From Accumulibacter sp. (lineage in GTDB: Bacteria > Pseudomonadota > Gammaproteobacteria > Burkholderiales > Rhodocyclaceae), in the NCBI GenBank assembly GCA_024235695.1, contig JACKLX010000003.1:1-64000 (forward strand): DNA of 64,000 bases, read 5' to 3'. The notes below the pieces were generated by a model, which searched no databases, was not told the DNA's origin, and saw only the letters and a list, made by a program, of their open reading frames with translations. Below are positions 1 through 9,157 of this stretch, piece by piece; position 1 is the stretch's first letter; every line of letters starts with the position of its first letter. The translations under genes and the position numbers were made by a program.

Positions 1-1
1 A

Positions 2-790
2 CCGCAGGCGGCGATCACCTGGGAGGCGCTGCGCCTGCAGGGACAGGACGCTCTCGCCGTGCGCGCGAGCAAGAAGCTGCGTACCGACGAGCATTACCTG
101 ACCAGCTTTGCCCCGACGCGCCTGAGGATGGAGCTCGACAAGATTCCGCTCTGGCGCGGCAATCATGTGGCCGTGAAACAACTGGTCGAAGACTTCGCAC
201 GCTACCTCTACCTGCCCCGGCTCAAGGATTCTGGCGTGTTGCTCGATGCCATCCGCGATGGCGTGAACCTGCTTACCTGGACGCAGGACAGCTTTGCTGT
301 TGCCGACAGTTTCGACGAGGGCGAAGGTCGCTACAAGGGGCTGCGCGGTGGCACGATGGTGACGCTGGGCGACGCGCATGCGCCGGATCTGGTGGTGAAG
401 CCCGATGTGGCCAGCAAGCAGCTGGAGGCCGAGCGTGCTGCACGACCGGCCGATGGGGCGTCGGGGCAGTTGCCTGTCGGAGGCACCGCAGGAATAGCAT
501 CTCCACAGCCGGGCACAAACCCGCCCGGCGGCTCAATCCCAGCGGGTGCAGTGAAGCCAAAGCGCTTCCACGGCACGGCGATCCTCGAGACAGCACGCGT
601 CGGACGAGACGCCAGCCGGATTGCCGATGAAGTCATTTCGCACCTCGCTGGACTCGTTGGCGCGTCGGTGACGGTTACCATTGAAGTGGAAGCCGAGATC
701 CCGGATGGGGCGCCGGATCATGTCGTGCGTACGGTGACCGAGAACAGTCGGACGCTGAAGTTTACGAGTCAGGGGTTTGAGAAGGAGTAG
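2..790 (+). CDS. DUF499-type ATPase, C-terminal part (cut by window edge)
   Basis: The frame is open from the first base, so the gene starts upstream and only about 262 C-terminal residues are present. The visible part has a conserved helical block (SKKLRTDEHYLTSF..., ARYLYLPRLKDSGVL), a Pro/Gly-rich linker around 140-180, and a compact alpha/beta tail ending VVRTVTENSRTLKFTSQGF. I recognise this tail from DUF499 AAA-type ATPases of about 1000 residues. Those proteins commonly sit beside DUF1156 adenine methylases in loci thought to act against phage. The ATP-binding part is outside the window, so the role rests on family recognition. An internal GTG at 59 is not the true start. Confidence 0.72.
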   Translation, partial: PQAAITWEALRLQGQDALAVRASKKLRTDEHYLTSFAPTRLRMELDKIPLWRGNHVAVKQLVEDFARYLYLPRLKDSGVLLDAIRDGVNLLTWTQDSFAVADSFDEGEGRYKGLRGGTMVTLGDAHAPDLVVKPDVASKQLEAERAARPADGASGQLPVGGTAGIASPQPGTNPPGGSIPAGAVKPKRFHGTAILETARVGRDASRIADEVISHLAGLVGASVTVTIEVEAEIPDGAPDHVVRTVTENSRTLKFTSQGFEKE

Positions 791-909
791 GGGCAAAGAT
801 GGCAGCCGTCTGGACGGCTGGGCACCGGTCTTGTTCCGCTTGCAGCCGGGGAGGGCGGCGGCTTTCTCCCGTGATTATCTTCCTGCCGCGGTCGGCCACC
901 CGAATCCCT

Positions 910-2268
910 CTATTTCGGCGCATCCTCCGGCTTGTCGAACTGCGCCTTGCCCTGTGCCGCCTTGCGGCGCAGAAAACTCGGTGCACCGGCTTCCATCATC
1001 AGGCTGTCGAGCGCTTCCTCCTTCGGCGAAATCCGCGAGCTCATCTTGCGCGATGAGTACAGCGCTTCCTTGCGAAAGCGGGCGGTGTCCATCGAGCGGG
1101 CGAGTTCGGCCATGCTCTGCAGCACCTCGATTACCCAGGGCTGGTCGGCGAAGCGCTGGCGGGCCTCGGCGAGCAGGCGCTGGACGGTGTTCCAGTCGCC
1201 GTGCTCGGCCGCGGCGCGTGCCAGTTCGAGCAGCTCGCCGGCAGCCAGTTCGGCCTGGCGGGCGACCACCAGCGGATCGCTCAGCAGGGTTTCCCAGGCG
1301 GCCACCGGCATGGCGGGCAACGTCAACAGCGCATCGGCGAAGGCCAGCGGCTCGCCTGCCGGCGTCGACGCGGTGACGGCTGCTTGCAGCAGTTGCCTGG
1401 GAGCGTCGATGGCGAGGCCGGCCGCGATCTCCAGGTCGACCAGTGCCCAGGCTTCGGCGCCGAAGGCGACATCCGGCAGGCGGATCACCGGGATGCCGGT
1501 ATCGCCGTCGACCGGATAGTCGTTGAGCAGGCGGATGCTTACGCCCGGCGCGGTCGCCAGTGACAGGCGGACGTGACGGGCGCAAAGGGCCGAGATGAAA
1601 TCGAACTCCTCGGCGAAAGGCTCGAACAGGTCGGCTGCGGTGTCGCCGTAGTAGTGGTTGCCGCCACCACGCCTGGCCATGTCGACCATCAGCTCCTCGT
1701 TGAAGTCGCGTCCCAGGCCATAGGTCGAGGTGGTGACGCCGCGCTCTGCTGCCTGCGCGCAGAGGGCGGCGATCGCGTCGGTATCCGTGATCGCGCCGAC
1801 ATTGGCGTTGCCGTCGGAGAGCAGGATGACGCGCGCCAGCGCCGCCTGCCCGGCGTCGGGCAACAGTCCGTCGGCACCCGCCTGCCAGCCGCCGTGCAGG
1901 TTGGTCGCGCCGCCGCTATGAACACGCGACAGCGCCAGGTGCAGTACCGTGCGGTCACCGACCGGGCGGGCCGGGACAAGCGTCTGCACGTGGTCGTCGA
2001 AGATCACCAGCGCAGCGGTGTCGGTCGGCTCCAGTTGGTCGGCGATGTGCTTGGCACAGCGCACTGCTTCGGCCAGCGGTGCTCCGGACATCGACCCGGA
2101 ACGGTCGATGACCAGGGCGAGGTGATAGGGCCTGCGCGCCTTCTTTTCGCTCGCCACCGGATCGGGCGCCTGAACGCGGATCAGGACCGGCAGCTTCTGG
2201 CCTACGCCAGCGATCAGCGCCGGCTTGAGCGGCTGGACGAGAATTTGGGTAATGCTGTGGTCGGGCAT
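910..2268 (-). CDS. VWA domain-containing protein
   Basis: 452 residues. I chose the ATG at 2268 because CAGGAGA lies just upstream; the frame runs 30 codons further without support. A von Willebrand factor A domain fills the first half. Its MIDAS metal site is visible as DRSGSMSG (about residues 55-62), with downstream LSDGNANVGAI and TYGLGRDFNEELM. The second half is helical and Ala-rich and resembles the C-terminal part of YfbK-type Ca-activated chloride-channel-like proteins. No signal peptide or membrane segment is seen, so the protein is probably cytoplasmic. It likely binds a protein partner through the divalent metal, but the partner is unknown. It stands alone on the minus strand. 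Confidence 0.85.
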   Translation of the reverse strand: MPDHSITQILVQPLKPALIAGVGQKLPVLIRVQAPDPVASEKKARRPYHLALVIDRSGSMSGAPLAEAVRCAKHIADQLEPTDTAALVIFDDHVQTLVPARPVGDRTVLHLALSRVHSGGATNLHGGWQAGADGLLPDAGQAALARVILLSDGNANVGAITDTDAIAALCAQAAERGVTTSTYGLGRDFNEELMVDMARRGGGNHYYGDTAADLFEPFAEEFDFISALCARHVRLSLATAPGVSIRLLNDYPVDGDTGIPVIRLPDVAFGAEAWALVDLEIAAGLAIDAPRQLLQAAVTASTPAGEPLAFADALLTLPAMPVAAWETLLSDPLVVARQAELAAGELLELARAAAEHGDWNTVQRLLAEARQRFADQPWVIEVLQSMAELARSMDTARFRKEALYSSRKMSSRISPKEEALDSLMMEAGAPSFLRRKAAQGKAQFDKPEDAPK

Positions 2269-2445
2269 CGGGTCTCCTGTTCGTCCGGCGCCATTGCCGG
2301 CAGACGAGTACAGGATAACGATGGTCAGGCTCGCAGGATGAGCCACACGAATAGTCACCAGAGGGAGCGGCGTTCTCTCGTCCCTACCGGCGGTCTCTCG
2401 CGATCTGCCGGGCAGGCAAGGATAATCGCCGTGGCTTCAGCGGCA

Positions 2446-3225
2446 CTACTTCATGCTCTCCAGCAAGTCGACCAGGACCTGGTCGAAGGTGTCGACGCGG
2501 ATCAACCCCAGGCGCGGATACTCGATATCGATGACGACGTACACCGCCACCGCCACGCTCGCGGCAAATCCGACCATGTGCAGCCAGTTGCGCGACTTGG
2601 TGCCGCACATGCCGTAGCCGGCGAGCAGTGCCGCAATCAGCGCCAGTCCGTAGAGCAGCACGAAGATCACGATCGGGGGGTGCATCGCTGCGGCCGTGGT
2701 ACGGGTGGTGGTGATGTCGATCATCTGGTTCAGGGCCGGCAGAAGCAGCATGTTGGCGGCGGGCGGCGCCCCGTTCATGCCCGCGGCGGCCACTGCCTGG
2801 CGCCATATTTCTCCCTGCAGCTCGTTTGAACGAAGCAACTCCGCCCTGGCTGCTTCGATGTCGGGTAGCTTGCGATAGACATCCAGCCGGGAAGCGACGT
2901 AGCGCCGGAAGAGATCGCGCAGCGCCGGCTGCGCATCGGCGGGCAGGAGGTCGAGCCGCAGGTAGGCGGTGCCGATGTCGTTGGCCTCCTGCACGATCAG
3001 GGCTCGACGCTCGTCAAAGCGCGTCGCCGCGCCAGAGAAAGTGAAGGCGATGAGCAAGCCGAGCAGGGCGAACACCGCGCCGTCGACCGCGCCGGTACCG
3101 GCCTGAGCGCCTTCGGGATCATTGGCGATGCGGCGAACACCAAGCCGTCGGCCGATTTCGAGCAGCGCCACCATGCCAACGAACAGGCCAAGGGTGATGA
3201 GCGAAGCGAAGGCGGTGTAACTCAT
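2446..3225 (-). CDS. DUF4239-like membrane protein
   Basis: 259 residues. Hydrophobic segments occur at about 5-23 and 47-66, then a long soluble helical region of about 110 residues (RFDERRALIVQEANDIGTAYLRL and following), then two more at about 183-205 and 218-235. This two-plus-two topology with a helical middle, and the phrase VQEANDIGTAYLR, are typical of the DUF4239 (bestrophin-like) family of unknown function. Its partner, if any, is unknown; neighbours on the same strand are a VWA protein and a NERD-helicase protein, with gaps of about 110-180 bases. Confidence 0.75.
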   Translation of the reverse strand: MSYTAFASLITLGLFVGMVALLEIGRRLGVRRIANDPEGAQAGTGAVDGAVFALLGLLIAFTFSGAATRFDERRALIVQEANDIGTAYLRLDLLPADAQPALRDLFRRYVASRLDVYRKLPDIEAARAELLRSNELQGEIWRQAVAAAGMNGAPPAANMLLLPALNQMIDITTTRTTAAAMHPPIVIFVLLYGLALIAALLAGYGMCGTKSRNWLHMVGFAASVAVAVYVVIDIEYPRLGLIRVDTFDQVLVDLLESMK

Positions 3226-3333
3226 GGATGTGCTCTCCCGGGCGGCAATTGCGCGCCATTGTCGTCGAAAACTGGCGCCGCCGCATAGCGCAATCCGTGG
3301 CGGTGGGGACGAGGCACCTCGGGCAACGACAAT

Positions 3334-4968
3334 TCAACCCAGGCGTTCGAGTAATGTTGCCGCGGATTTCTCGTGCAGGACGAGAATCAGCTTCATCGAA
3401 CTGCGCGTGGCGCCGACAAAGAGCTTGCGCACCGCCTTGTCGTCGAGCACCGCGAAATCGATCTCGGCGAGGATGATCGCTGGCGCGGCCTGGCCCTTGA
3501 AGCGGTAGACCGATTCGACCAGCACGTCGCCTTCGCTGTAGACCGGCTGCCCGAAGAGGTCGTATTCGCCGGTGAAGTGGCGCAGGCTGGTCTGGCCGAG
3601 TTGGTCGAGCGCCGTCAGCTGCGACTGCTCGCGGCCGTGATAGCTGACGATCGCGACGTCGTGCTTCTTGAAGCCGGCCGTGTAGCACAGCCGGATGGCT
3701 TCCTTGACACGCGCGAACATGCCCGCCGTGTCGGCGTAGTCGAGGATCTCGATGTCGTCGGCGGCGATCGGCGAAGCGGCCTCGATGGCGACATCGTCGG
3801 GCAGCAGGCGGCGCAGCAGTTCGACGATCGGTCGCGGGCTGCGGTAGTTGCTCGTCGCGTGCAGCGTCACCCAGCCGGGCAGCGGCGTCGGCGGACGGCC
3901 GTAGAGGTTCTGCAGCGGGTCTTCGAGCCACAGCAGGCGGGCGTCGGCCCGGGCGTGGCGGAAGATGAAATCGCGCCACGGCTCGGAAATGTCCTGGCCT
4001 TCGTCGACGATCAGCGTATCGAAGAGGAAAGCGGCGCCGACCGGCAGTTCGGCGGCACGTCCTTGCAGGCGCTCGAAAGCGTCGGGTCGGGCAAAATCCG
4101 GCGTCTCGCCGGCATCGCGCAGGCGCAGGTCGCAGAGCTGGTGGTAGGTGCAGACCAGGCCGCCGCTCGGTGCGATGCGGTTGAAGTGGTCGGCCAGCGG
4201 GCGGTTGAAGCAGACGTAGAGCGGGCGCTTGCCGGCGGCGAGCGTGGCGCGGTATTCGGCAAGCGCCAGCTGGGTCTTGCCCGAACCGGCGGTGCCGGTG
4301 ATGCGCAGGCGGAAGGGCTCGAATTCGAGCCGTCGCGCCCAGTGCGCGAGACCGCCGGCAACCCGCGTGACGAGGTCGCGGGCGTGACCCATCAGCGCGC
4401 TGACGTCGGTGTCGAGCTGGATCAGGTCACGCAGGAAAGCGTGGATCTTTGGCGTCGCCGCGGTCTTCTCGGCGGCCGGCAGGAGGCGCTGGATGATCCG
4501 GCAGAGCTGTTCGCGCCGGCTGCCATCGACGATGCGCTCGCCGACCAGGCCGGCGGTTTCCGGGCTGTTCACCGTGTAGTCCGGGCAATAGAGCAGGGCG
4601 TCGGTGTGCACCGACGCGATGTCGCCGCGGCCCGCCAGCTTGCCGCGCAGCGTGCTGACCATGCGCGCGATCTGCACCGGCACGCTCTTCGACCTGCCCG
4701 GGTAGCGCTTGACCAGGCCATCGGCCGTTTCGTCGAGAAAGCCGCTCTTCTGTTCGATGAGCAGCAGGTCGCCGGCGCGATTGACGACGGCGAAATCGAT
4801 CTCGCCGTAGATGGCGTGGCGCCCGTTGATGCCGGTCCAGTGCACGGCGTGATACACGGTGTAATCGTCCGGCAGGCCCGCGGCGAGCACGGCAAGGGTT
4901 TCGATCTCGCGCCTCGCGGCGCCGGTGACGGCGAGTTCGCGCCAGCCGTCGGGAATGATGCGGGCCAT
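3334..4968 (-). CDS. NERD domain / UvrD-like helicase protein
   Basis: 544 residues from the ATG at 4968; the frame is open 145 codons upstream, but that stretch is low in family character. The N-terminal part (GEIDFAVVNRAGDLLLIEQKSG) is a NERD-type nuclease-related fold. A superfamily I helicase core follows, with Walker A GTAGSGKTQLAL, Walker B LIVDEGQDISEPW and a C-terminal VYRFKGQAAPAII and FVGATRSSMKL. The protein probably acts on nucleic acid with ATP; whether it cleaves is not clear. Such NERD-helicase fusions occur in DNA repair and phage-defence settings, and a DUF499 gene lies 2.5 kb away. The same-strand neighbour is 108 bases downstream. Confidence 0.82.
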   Translation of the reverse strand: MARIIPDGWRELAVTGAARREIETLAVLAAGLPDDYTVYHAVHWTGINGRHAIYGEIDFAVVNRAGDLLLIEQKSGFLDETADGLVKRYPGRSKSVPVQIARMVSTLRGKLAGRGDIASVHTDALLYCPDYTVNSPETAGLVGERIVDGSRREQLCRIIQRLLPAAEKTAATPKIHAFLRDLIQLDTDVSALMGHARDLVTRVAGGLAHWARRLEFEPFRLRITGTAGSGKTQLALAEYRATLAAGKRPLYVCFNRPLADHFNRIAPSGGLVCTYHQLCDLRLRDAGETPDFARPDAFERLQGRAAELPVGAAFLFDTLIVDEGQDISEPWRDFIFRHARADARLLWLEDPLQNLYGRPPTPLPGWVTLHATSNYRSPRPIVELLRRLLPDDVAIEAASPIAADDIEILDYADTAGMFARVKEAIRLCYTAGFKKHDVAIVSYHGREQSQLTALDQLGQTSLRHFTGEYDLFGQPVYSEGDVLVESVYRFKGQAAPAIILAEIDFAVLDDKAVRKLFVGATRSSMKLILVLHEKSAATLLERLG

Positions 4969-5468
4969 GGCAATCCTTGTCGGGTCGAATGCCGCCAAGA
5001 ATAATCCGATCGTCCTTTGCCATGAAAGCCGGTGGTGCGGCTCAGCGATCTCCCTTCTTCCGCGTCCGCGAGAAGGGCCGAAAATGAGGGAAGTGATCAC
5101 GACTTCCAGAGAGTGTTCCGACGCTTGATGGCCGTCAGCCGCAGCTTCCGTGCGCCCGGGACGGCCTGCCCAGGGCTTGAACGAACTGCCAACGCGCGCC
5201 GGAAGCAATGAGATTCCCGGCAGACGCTGCGGCTGCCGGACTTCCTGTTCCGGATCTGCGTTGCGCGCCGGGGCGGCGGCCTTGCCGACAATCCGCAGCA
5301 ATGACGCCGCTACGTGCCGCCGGGCCGCTTGTGAATTCCGCTGCCGGTGGTCAGCGATTGACCGGTGAAGCGTGATTCCGCGACAATGCGCCACGCTGTT
5401 CAAGCGTCTGCCGCGCTGCCAATTTCCTGGCGGCGGGCAGGGCAGTCAACCGGGTCGGGGCGGATCAG
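4969..5468. other. Intergenic region between divergent genes
   Basis: About 500 bases between the NERD-helicase gene and the hemolysin III gene, which are transcribed apart. No convincing reading frame was found; the short frames here are shadows with no family features. The only element I would name is a promoter-like pair at 5358-5387 facing the hemolysin III gene. Confidence 0.5.
5358..5387 (+). promoter_or_regulatory. Putative sigma-70 promoter for the hemolysin III gene
   Basis: TTGACC at 5358-5363 and GACAAT at 5382-5387 are separated by 18 bases. The start codon follows about 80 bases later. Both hexamers are near consensus, but no further support is available. Confidence 0.4.
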
Positions 5469-6086
5469 ATGTACTACGGCGAGAAACTCAACGCCTGGAC
5501 GCACGTTGTCGGGGCAGTCCTCGCTGTCGTCGGCTCGGTCGTCCTGGTCGTGATCGCAGCGCTCGACGGCGATCCCTGGAAGATCGTCAGTGTCTCGATC
5601 TACGGCGTGACGCTGGTCCTGCTGTACAGCTTCTCGGCGCTGTACCACAGCTTTCGCGGGCGCGCCAAGGAAATCCTGCAGAAGCTGGACCATCAGGGTA
5701 TCTATCTGCTGATTGCCGGCAGTTACACGCCGTTCTGCCTGGTTTCGCTGCGCGGTCCCTGGGGCTGGTCGCTGTTCGGGACGGTCTGGGGGCTTGCGCT
5801 GCTCGGCAGCCTGCAGGAAATGCGGCCGAAGAACGATGCCCGCATCCTGTCGCTGGTGATCTACGTGGTGATGGGCTGGGCGGTCGTCGTCGCGCTGGTG
5901 CCGCTGCTGAAGGCGCTGGGGACGGCCGGCTTCATCTGGGTCGCTGCCGGCGGTCTGTTCTACACCATTGGCATCGTCTTCTACGCGCTCGACACGCGGC
6001 TGAAGCACGCGCACGGCATCTGGCATCTGTTCGTGCTGGCCGGCAGCGCGGCGCAGTACGTCGCAATTCTCTTCCACGTTCTCTGA
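5469..6086 (+). CDS. Hemolysin III family membrane protein
   Basis: 205 residues with about seven hydrophobic segments. Family marks are the N-terminal GEKLNAWTHVVGAVLA, the SALYHSFRGRAKEILQKLDH block, IAGSYTPFCL, and HAHGIWHLFVLAGSAAQY near the C-terminus. The His and Asp residues in these motifs (YHS, LDH, HGIWH) match the metal-binding positions of the PAQR/hemolysin III family. Family members are inner-membrane proteins of uncertain role; the name does not prove lytic activity. It is a single gene with an RBS-like GGGGCGGA upstream. Confidence 0.92.
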   Translation: MYYGEKLNAWTHVVGAVLAVVGSVVLVVIAALDGDPWKIVSVSIYGVTLVLLYSFSALYHSFRGRAKEILQKLDHQGIYLLIAGSYTPFCLVSLRGPWGWSLFGTVWGLALLGSLQEMRPKNDARILSLVIYVVMGWAVVVALVPLLKALGTAGFIWVAAGGLFYTIGIVFYALDTRLKHAHGIWHLFVLAGSAAQYVAILFHVL

Positions 6087-6158
6087 GTCGACCGCGCTGG
6101 CGACGGACAGGAAGGCGCTGCCAGCCTGCCCGATCGCGTCCGGGCGATGCGATGCGTG

Positions 6159-6611
6159 CTATGGCGCGACGGCGGCCTCCGCCAATCCGGCCAGTGCCTG
6201 GCGCAGTTTCTCGGCGACCGGGCACTGTGCGACACCATGCCGCTGGGCCAGGAACAGCGGATCGTTGTAGCCCAGCCAGACCTGCGAATTGCCGTCCTCC
6301 CAGATCAGCGCCTTGAGCGGCAGGTCGATGCCGACCGTTTGCGCACATTCCATGAACGGCGTTCCACCTTCCGGATTGCCGAAGGTGATGACCTGGGTGG
6401 CCCGCAGCGACTTGCCGATCGTGGCCGCGCCGGCGGCGTGGTCGATACGGGAGAAGACGGTGAGTCCGCGCTTCTTGACGACGTTCTCGAAGCGGGTCAT
6501 CGTCTCCGTCACGCTGTAGGGACTCTTGACGACCACCAGGCCTTCTGCGGCGTAGGCCAGCGAGGCGAGGGCGATGAGGACGACGGCGACCAGCGAGTGC
6601 AGGGTTTTCAT
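6159..6611 (-). CDS. DUF302 domain protein, exported
   Basis: 150 residues. A signal peptide is evident (MKTLHSLVAVVLIALASLAYA, cleaved near AYA-AEG). The rest is one DUF302 domain (VKSPYSVTETMTRFENVV, VITFGNPEGGTPFMECA, DLPLKALIWEDG, VWLGYNDP). DUF302 proteins are small periplasmic or soluble proteins of unknown activity, often near redox or sulfur genes. A GGAGTCG ribosome site precedes the ATG at 6611. It is followed 144 bases downstream by another exported protein of unrelated type read toward it on the same strand. Confidence 0.88.
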   Translation of the reverse strand: MKTLHSLVAVVLIALASLAYAAEGLVVVKSPYSVTETMTRFENVVKKRGLTVFSRIDHAAGAATIGKSLRATQVITFGNPEGGTPFMECAQTVGIDLPLKALIWEDGNSQVWLGYNDPLFLAQRHGVAQCPVAEKLRQALAGLAEAAVAP

Positions 6612-6754
6612 GAACGACTCCTTTCAGCTTGGCCAGGGGTTCATTCACTATGACAGCAAATGGCGCTGCCGGGAAGCCCGCAGCTCTCGCCTGCCGTTGG
6701 CCGTAGCCGCTTGCCGCGAGCGCGGCGCGCGGCGGTCGTGCGTCGGTCAGGCGC

Positions 6755-7972
6755 TCATTTCGAAATGGTGATCGGCAGATCGACTCCCTTGACTTCGCCG
6801 ACGGCGGTCTGGAAGAGGTCGCCGAGCATGGCGAAGGTCGCGCGGTCCCATTGCGTATCGCCGACACTGTAGCTGCGCCCCGCGAAGTCGACCGAGGCGA
6901 TGGTCGTCGACGGCGGTGCCGGGGAAATGTCGATGTGCAGCGCCGCGCGCGGGTTCTCGGCGACTGTTCCGGTACGCGGGTCCGGCGCGACGTCGAACTC
7001 GGGCGCCGCACGCGCGCCGTTGGCGACAAAGGCCAGCATCTGCAGCATGCTGCGCAGCTTGATCGCGCCGCGGATGGGGAAGTCACCGCCGGGCCCGTCC
7101 GGCCGGACATCGAGGAATACGAAGCCGCGCGGGTTGCGCTTGATGCGCTCATTGAGCTCGAAACGCGCCTGATTGCCGAGCGACATCGGATCGACGTTCA
7201 TCACCACCACGCGCCCTGCCTGAAAGCGCGCCAGCTGGTAGCTGCCGTCGGCGTTGCGTCGCCACTGCAGGCCTTCCTTGTCGGCATTGATTACGTCGGC
7301 CGCGCTCGGTGCGGCCGTCAACGCCGGCGCTATCGGCTCCTCGAAGACCAGCGTGCGGACGAACAGCTTGCGCTTGTCATTCAGCCAGCGGAGGTGCGTG
7401 GCGATGCGCCGGAACTCGGTGTATTCCTCTGGCCGCGCCGGGTCGTTGGCGATGAAGCGAACGAAGCTGCCGTCGGCGTTCTGCACTTCGATGCCGGAAG
7501 CAAGCAGTCGCGTCACCCGGTCAATGGCGCCACCCTGGAAGACCAGGAACTCGAATGCCTGGTCCTTGAACGGCGTCAGCACGCGTTCGGTGAACGCCTG
7601 TCCGGAGAGCGGATGAATACTGAAGGTCGGGTTCTCGGAGGCACCGGCGCCAGCGCTGAGGCCGAGGATGTTGGCGCTCGAGTTGCGGTGTAGCTCAGCG
7701 CCGGCGCCGAGCGTGGTGGTCCAGTTGAAGGTTGCGGCGATGGTCGACGTGGATGTGAAATGCACCGGTTGGCCGTTGTCGGTACGGGCGATGTTGAGCA
7801 GCAGCAGCTTCTGGTCGAGGCGGCTGGTGACTTCGTCGTAGCCGAGGACCTGGCGCTCGAGCACCGGTGGGCCGGCGCAGGCAGCGATTGTCAGCGCCAG
7901 CAATGCCGGCGCGACACGGCGTGCGACGCGGGGGAGTGGGGCGCAAACGGTGTGAATGGCTGAGGGTTTCAT
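6755..7972 (-). CDS. Predicted lipoprotein, unknown function
   Basis: 405 residues from the ATG at 7972. The frame is open far upstream only because fabI lies on the same strand in another frame. A lipobox is clear: a hydrophobic run ending LTIAAC, so the mature protein would start at a lipidated Cys near residue 32. Downstream, YDEVTSRLDQKLLLLNIAR, HFTSTSTIAATFNW and FTERVLTPFKDQAFEFL suggest a mixed alpha/beta outer-membrane lipoprotein. I recognise no functional domain, although similar lipoproteins are found in many proteobacteria. The N-terminal part, with repeated short polar and aromatic strands, may be beta-rich. Confidence 0.7.
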   Translation of the reverse strand: MKPSAIHTVCAPLPRVARRVAPALLALTIAACAGPPVLERQVLGYDEVTSRLDQKLLLLNIARTDNGQPVHFTSTSTIAATFNWTTTLGAGAELHRNSSANILGLSAGAGASENPTFSIHPLSGQAFTERVLTPFKDQAFEFLVFQGGAIDRVTRLLASGIEVQNADGSFVRFIANDPARPEEYTEFRRIATHLRWLNDKRKLFVRTLVFEEPIAPALTAAPSAADVINADKEGLQWRRNADGSYQLARFQAGRVVVMNVDPMSLGNQARFELNERIKRNPRGFVFLDVRPDGPGGDFPIRGAIKLRSMLQMLAFVANGARAAPEFDVAPDPRTGTVAENPRAALHIDISPAPPSTTIASVDFAGRSYSVGDTQWDRATFAMLGDLFQTAVGEVKGVDLPITISK

Positions 7973-8139
7973 GACAAGGATTTTCTCCGTTGCGGCCGAC
8001 GTGTCAAGCTGACGGCGCTGGACCAGCCGGCGCGGATGTCGTGCGCGCGGCTGGTGCCCGGCCGCGCGCGACGGCAGCCGGGGAGTGAATTCCGGCCGGC
8101 GGCGACCGCGACGATCGCGTCGGTCGGCCGGTCTGCGGT

Positions 8140-8940
8140 TCAGCCCGGCAGCGGGTCGGGATTGCCGAGGGCGGTGGTGTTCAGCCCACCATCTACGTAC
8201 ATGATTTCGCCGGTGATCGCACTGGCCAGGTCGGAGAGCAGGAAGGCCGCGGCGTTGCCGACTTCGTCGATGGTGATGTTGCGGCGCAGCGGGGCGTTGT
8301 GCGCGTTGTAGGCGAGCAGGCGCGAGAAATTGCCGATGCCGGAAGCGGCCAGCGTCTTGATCGGGCCGGCCGAGATGGCGTTGGCGCGGATGCCCTGCGG
8401 CCCGAGGCAGAAGGCGAGGTAGCGGGTGGCGGCCTCGAGACTGGCCTTGGCGAGACCCATGGTGTTGTAGTTGGGCAGGGTGCGTTCGGCGCCGAGATAG
8501 GAGAGCGCCAGCAGGGCCGGGTTGCGGCCTTTCAGGAGCATCGGCCGGGCGGCTTTGGCCAGTGCCGCATAGCTGTACGACGAGACGTCGTGCGCAATGC
8601 GGAAGGCGTCGCGCGAGATGCCGTCGAGGAAGTCGCCCTCGATGGCTTCGCCGGGAGCGTAGGCGATCGAATGCACGAGGCCCTCGAGGCCGTCCCACGG
8701 CTTGCCGAGGTCAGCGAACAACTGCTCGATCTCGGCGTCCTCGGCGACGTCACAGCGATAGACCCGATCACTGTCGAACTCCCTGGCGAACTTGGCGACG
8801 CGATCCTGGAAACGTTCGTTCTGATAGGTGAATGCCAGTTGCGCACCTTCACGGTGGCAGGCCCTGGCGATGCCATAGGCGATCGAGTGTTTTGACAGCA
8901 CGCCGGTGATCAGGATGCGCTTGTCGGCGAGGAATCCCAT
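8140..8940 (-). CDS. fabI: Enoyl-ACP reductase (NADH), FabI
   Basis: 266 residues; it reduces the trans-2-enoyl bond in the last step of each fatty-acid elongation cycle. The start at ATG 8940 is set by GGGAGAAG just upstream. The cofactor site [15 protein letters not shown] begins at residue 11. The catalytic signature [19 protein letters not shown] carries Tyr148, Tyr158 and Lys165, the expected Y-X6-(7)-Y-X6-K arrangement of FabI rather than FabV or FabL. Length matches the family. It ends at the usual [11 protein letters not shown] strand with a short variable tail. It is single and divergent from the peptide transporter operon. Confidence 0.96.
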   Translation of the reverse strand: MGFLADKRILITGVLSKHSIAYGIARACHREGAQLAFTYQNERFQDRVAKFAREFDSDRVYRCDVAEDAEIEQLFADLGKPWDGLEGLVHSIAYAPGEAIEGDFLDGISRDAFRIAHDVSSYSYAALAKAARPMLLKGRNPALLALSYLGAERTLPNYNTMGLAKASLEAATRYLAFCLGPQGIRANAISAGPIKTLAASGIGNFSRLLAYNAHNAPLRRNITIDEVGNAAAFLLSDLASAITGEIMYVDGGLNTTALGNPDPLPG

Positions 8941-9004
8941 GACTTCTCCCGTAACTTGAATAGACTGGGGTGGCAGCTTTGCTGCGCATCCGCTTAACCG
9001 CCGC

Positions 9005-9010
9005 ATTATA
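9005..9010 (-). promoter_or_regulatory. Possible -10 element for fabI
   Basis: TATAAT on the minus strand about 65 bases before the fabI start codon. No good -35 hexamer lies at the right distance, so this is only a weak suggestion. Confidence 0.3.
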
Positions 9011-9157
9011 AGGGAATTGCCCCGGCCGCCGGCGATTGTCCGCAGCTCCGGGCAGCGCGGTGCTGGTCGGCGCTGGTCGGCGAGCGCGGCGGTCGGGTGA
9101 CTCGGCGAACGGCTGGTGGCGACCAAAAATGCCGGCGTTCGCGGTAAACTGCCGTCC

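Noticed and set aside
1573-2829. Plus-strand frame opposite the VWA and DUF4239-like genes
   Set aside because: It spans two real minus-strand genes and their gap, with no family motif.
3373-5004. Plus-strand frame opposite the NERD-helicase gene
   Set aside because: The minus strand has complete helicase motifs; the plus product is a shadow.
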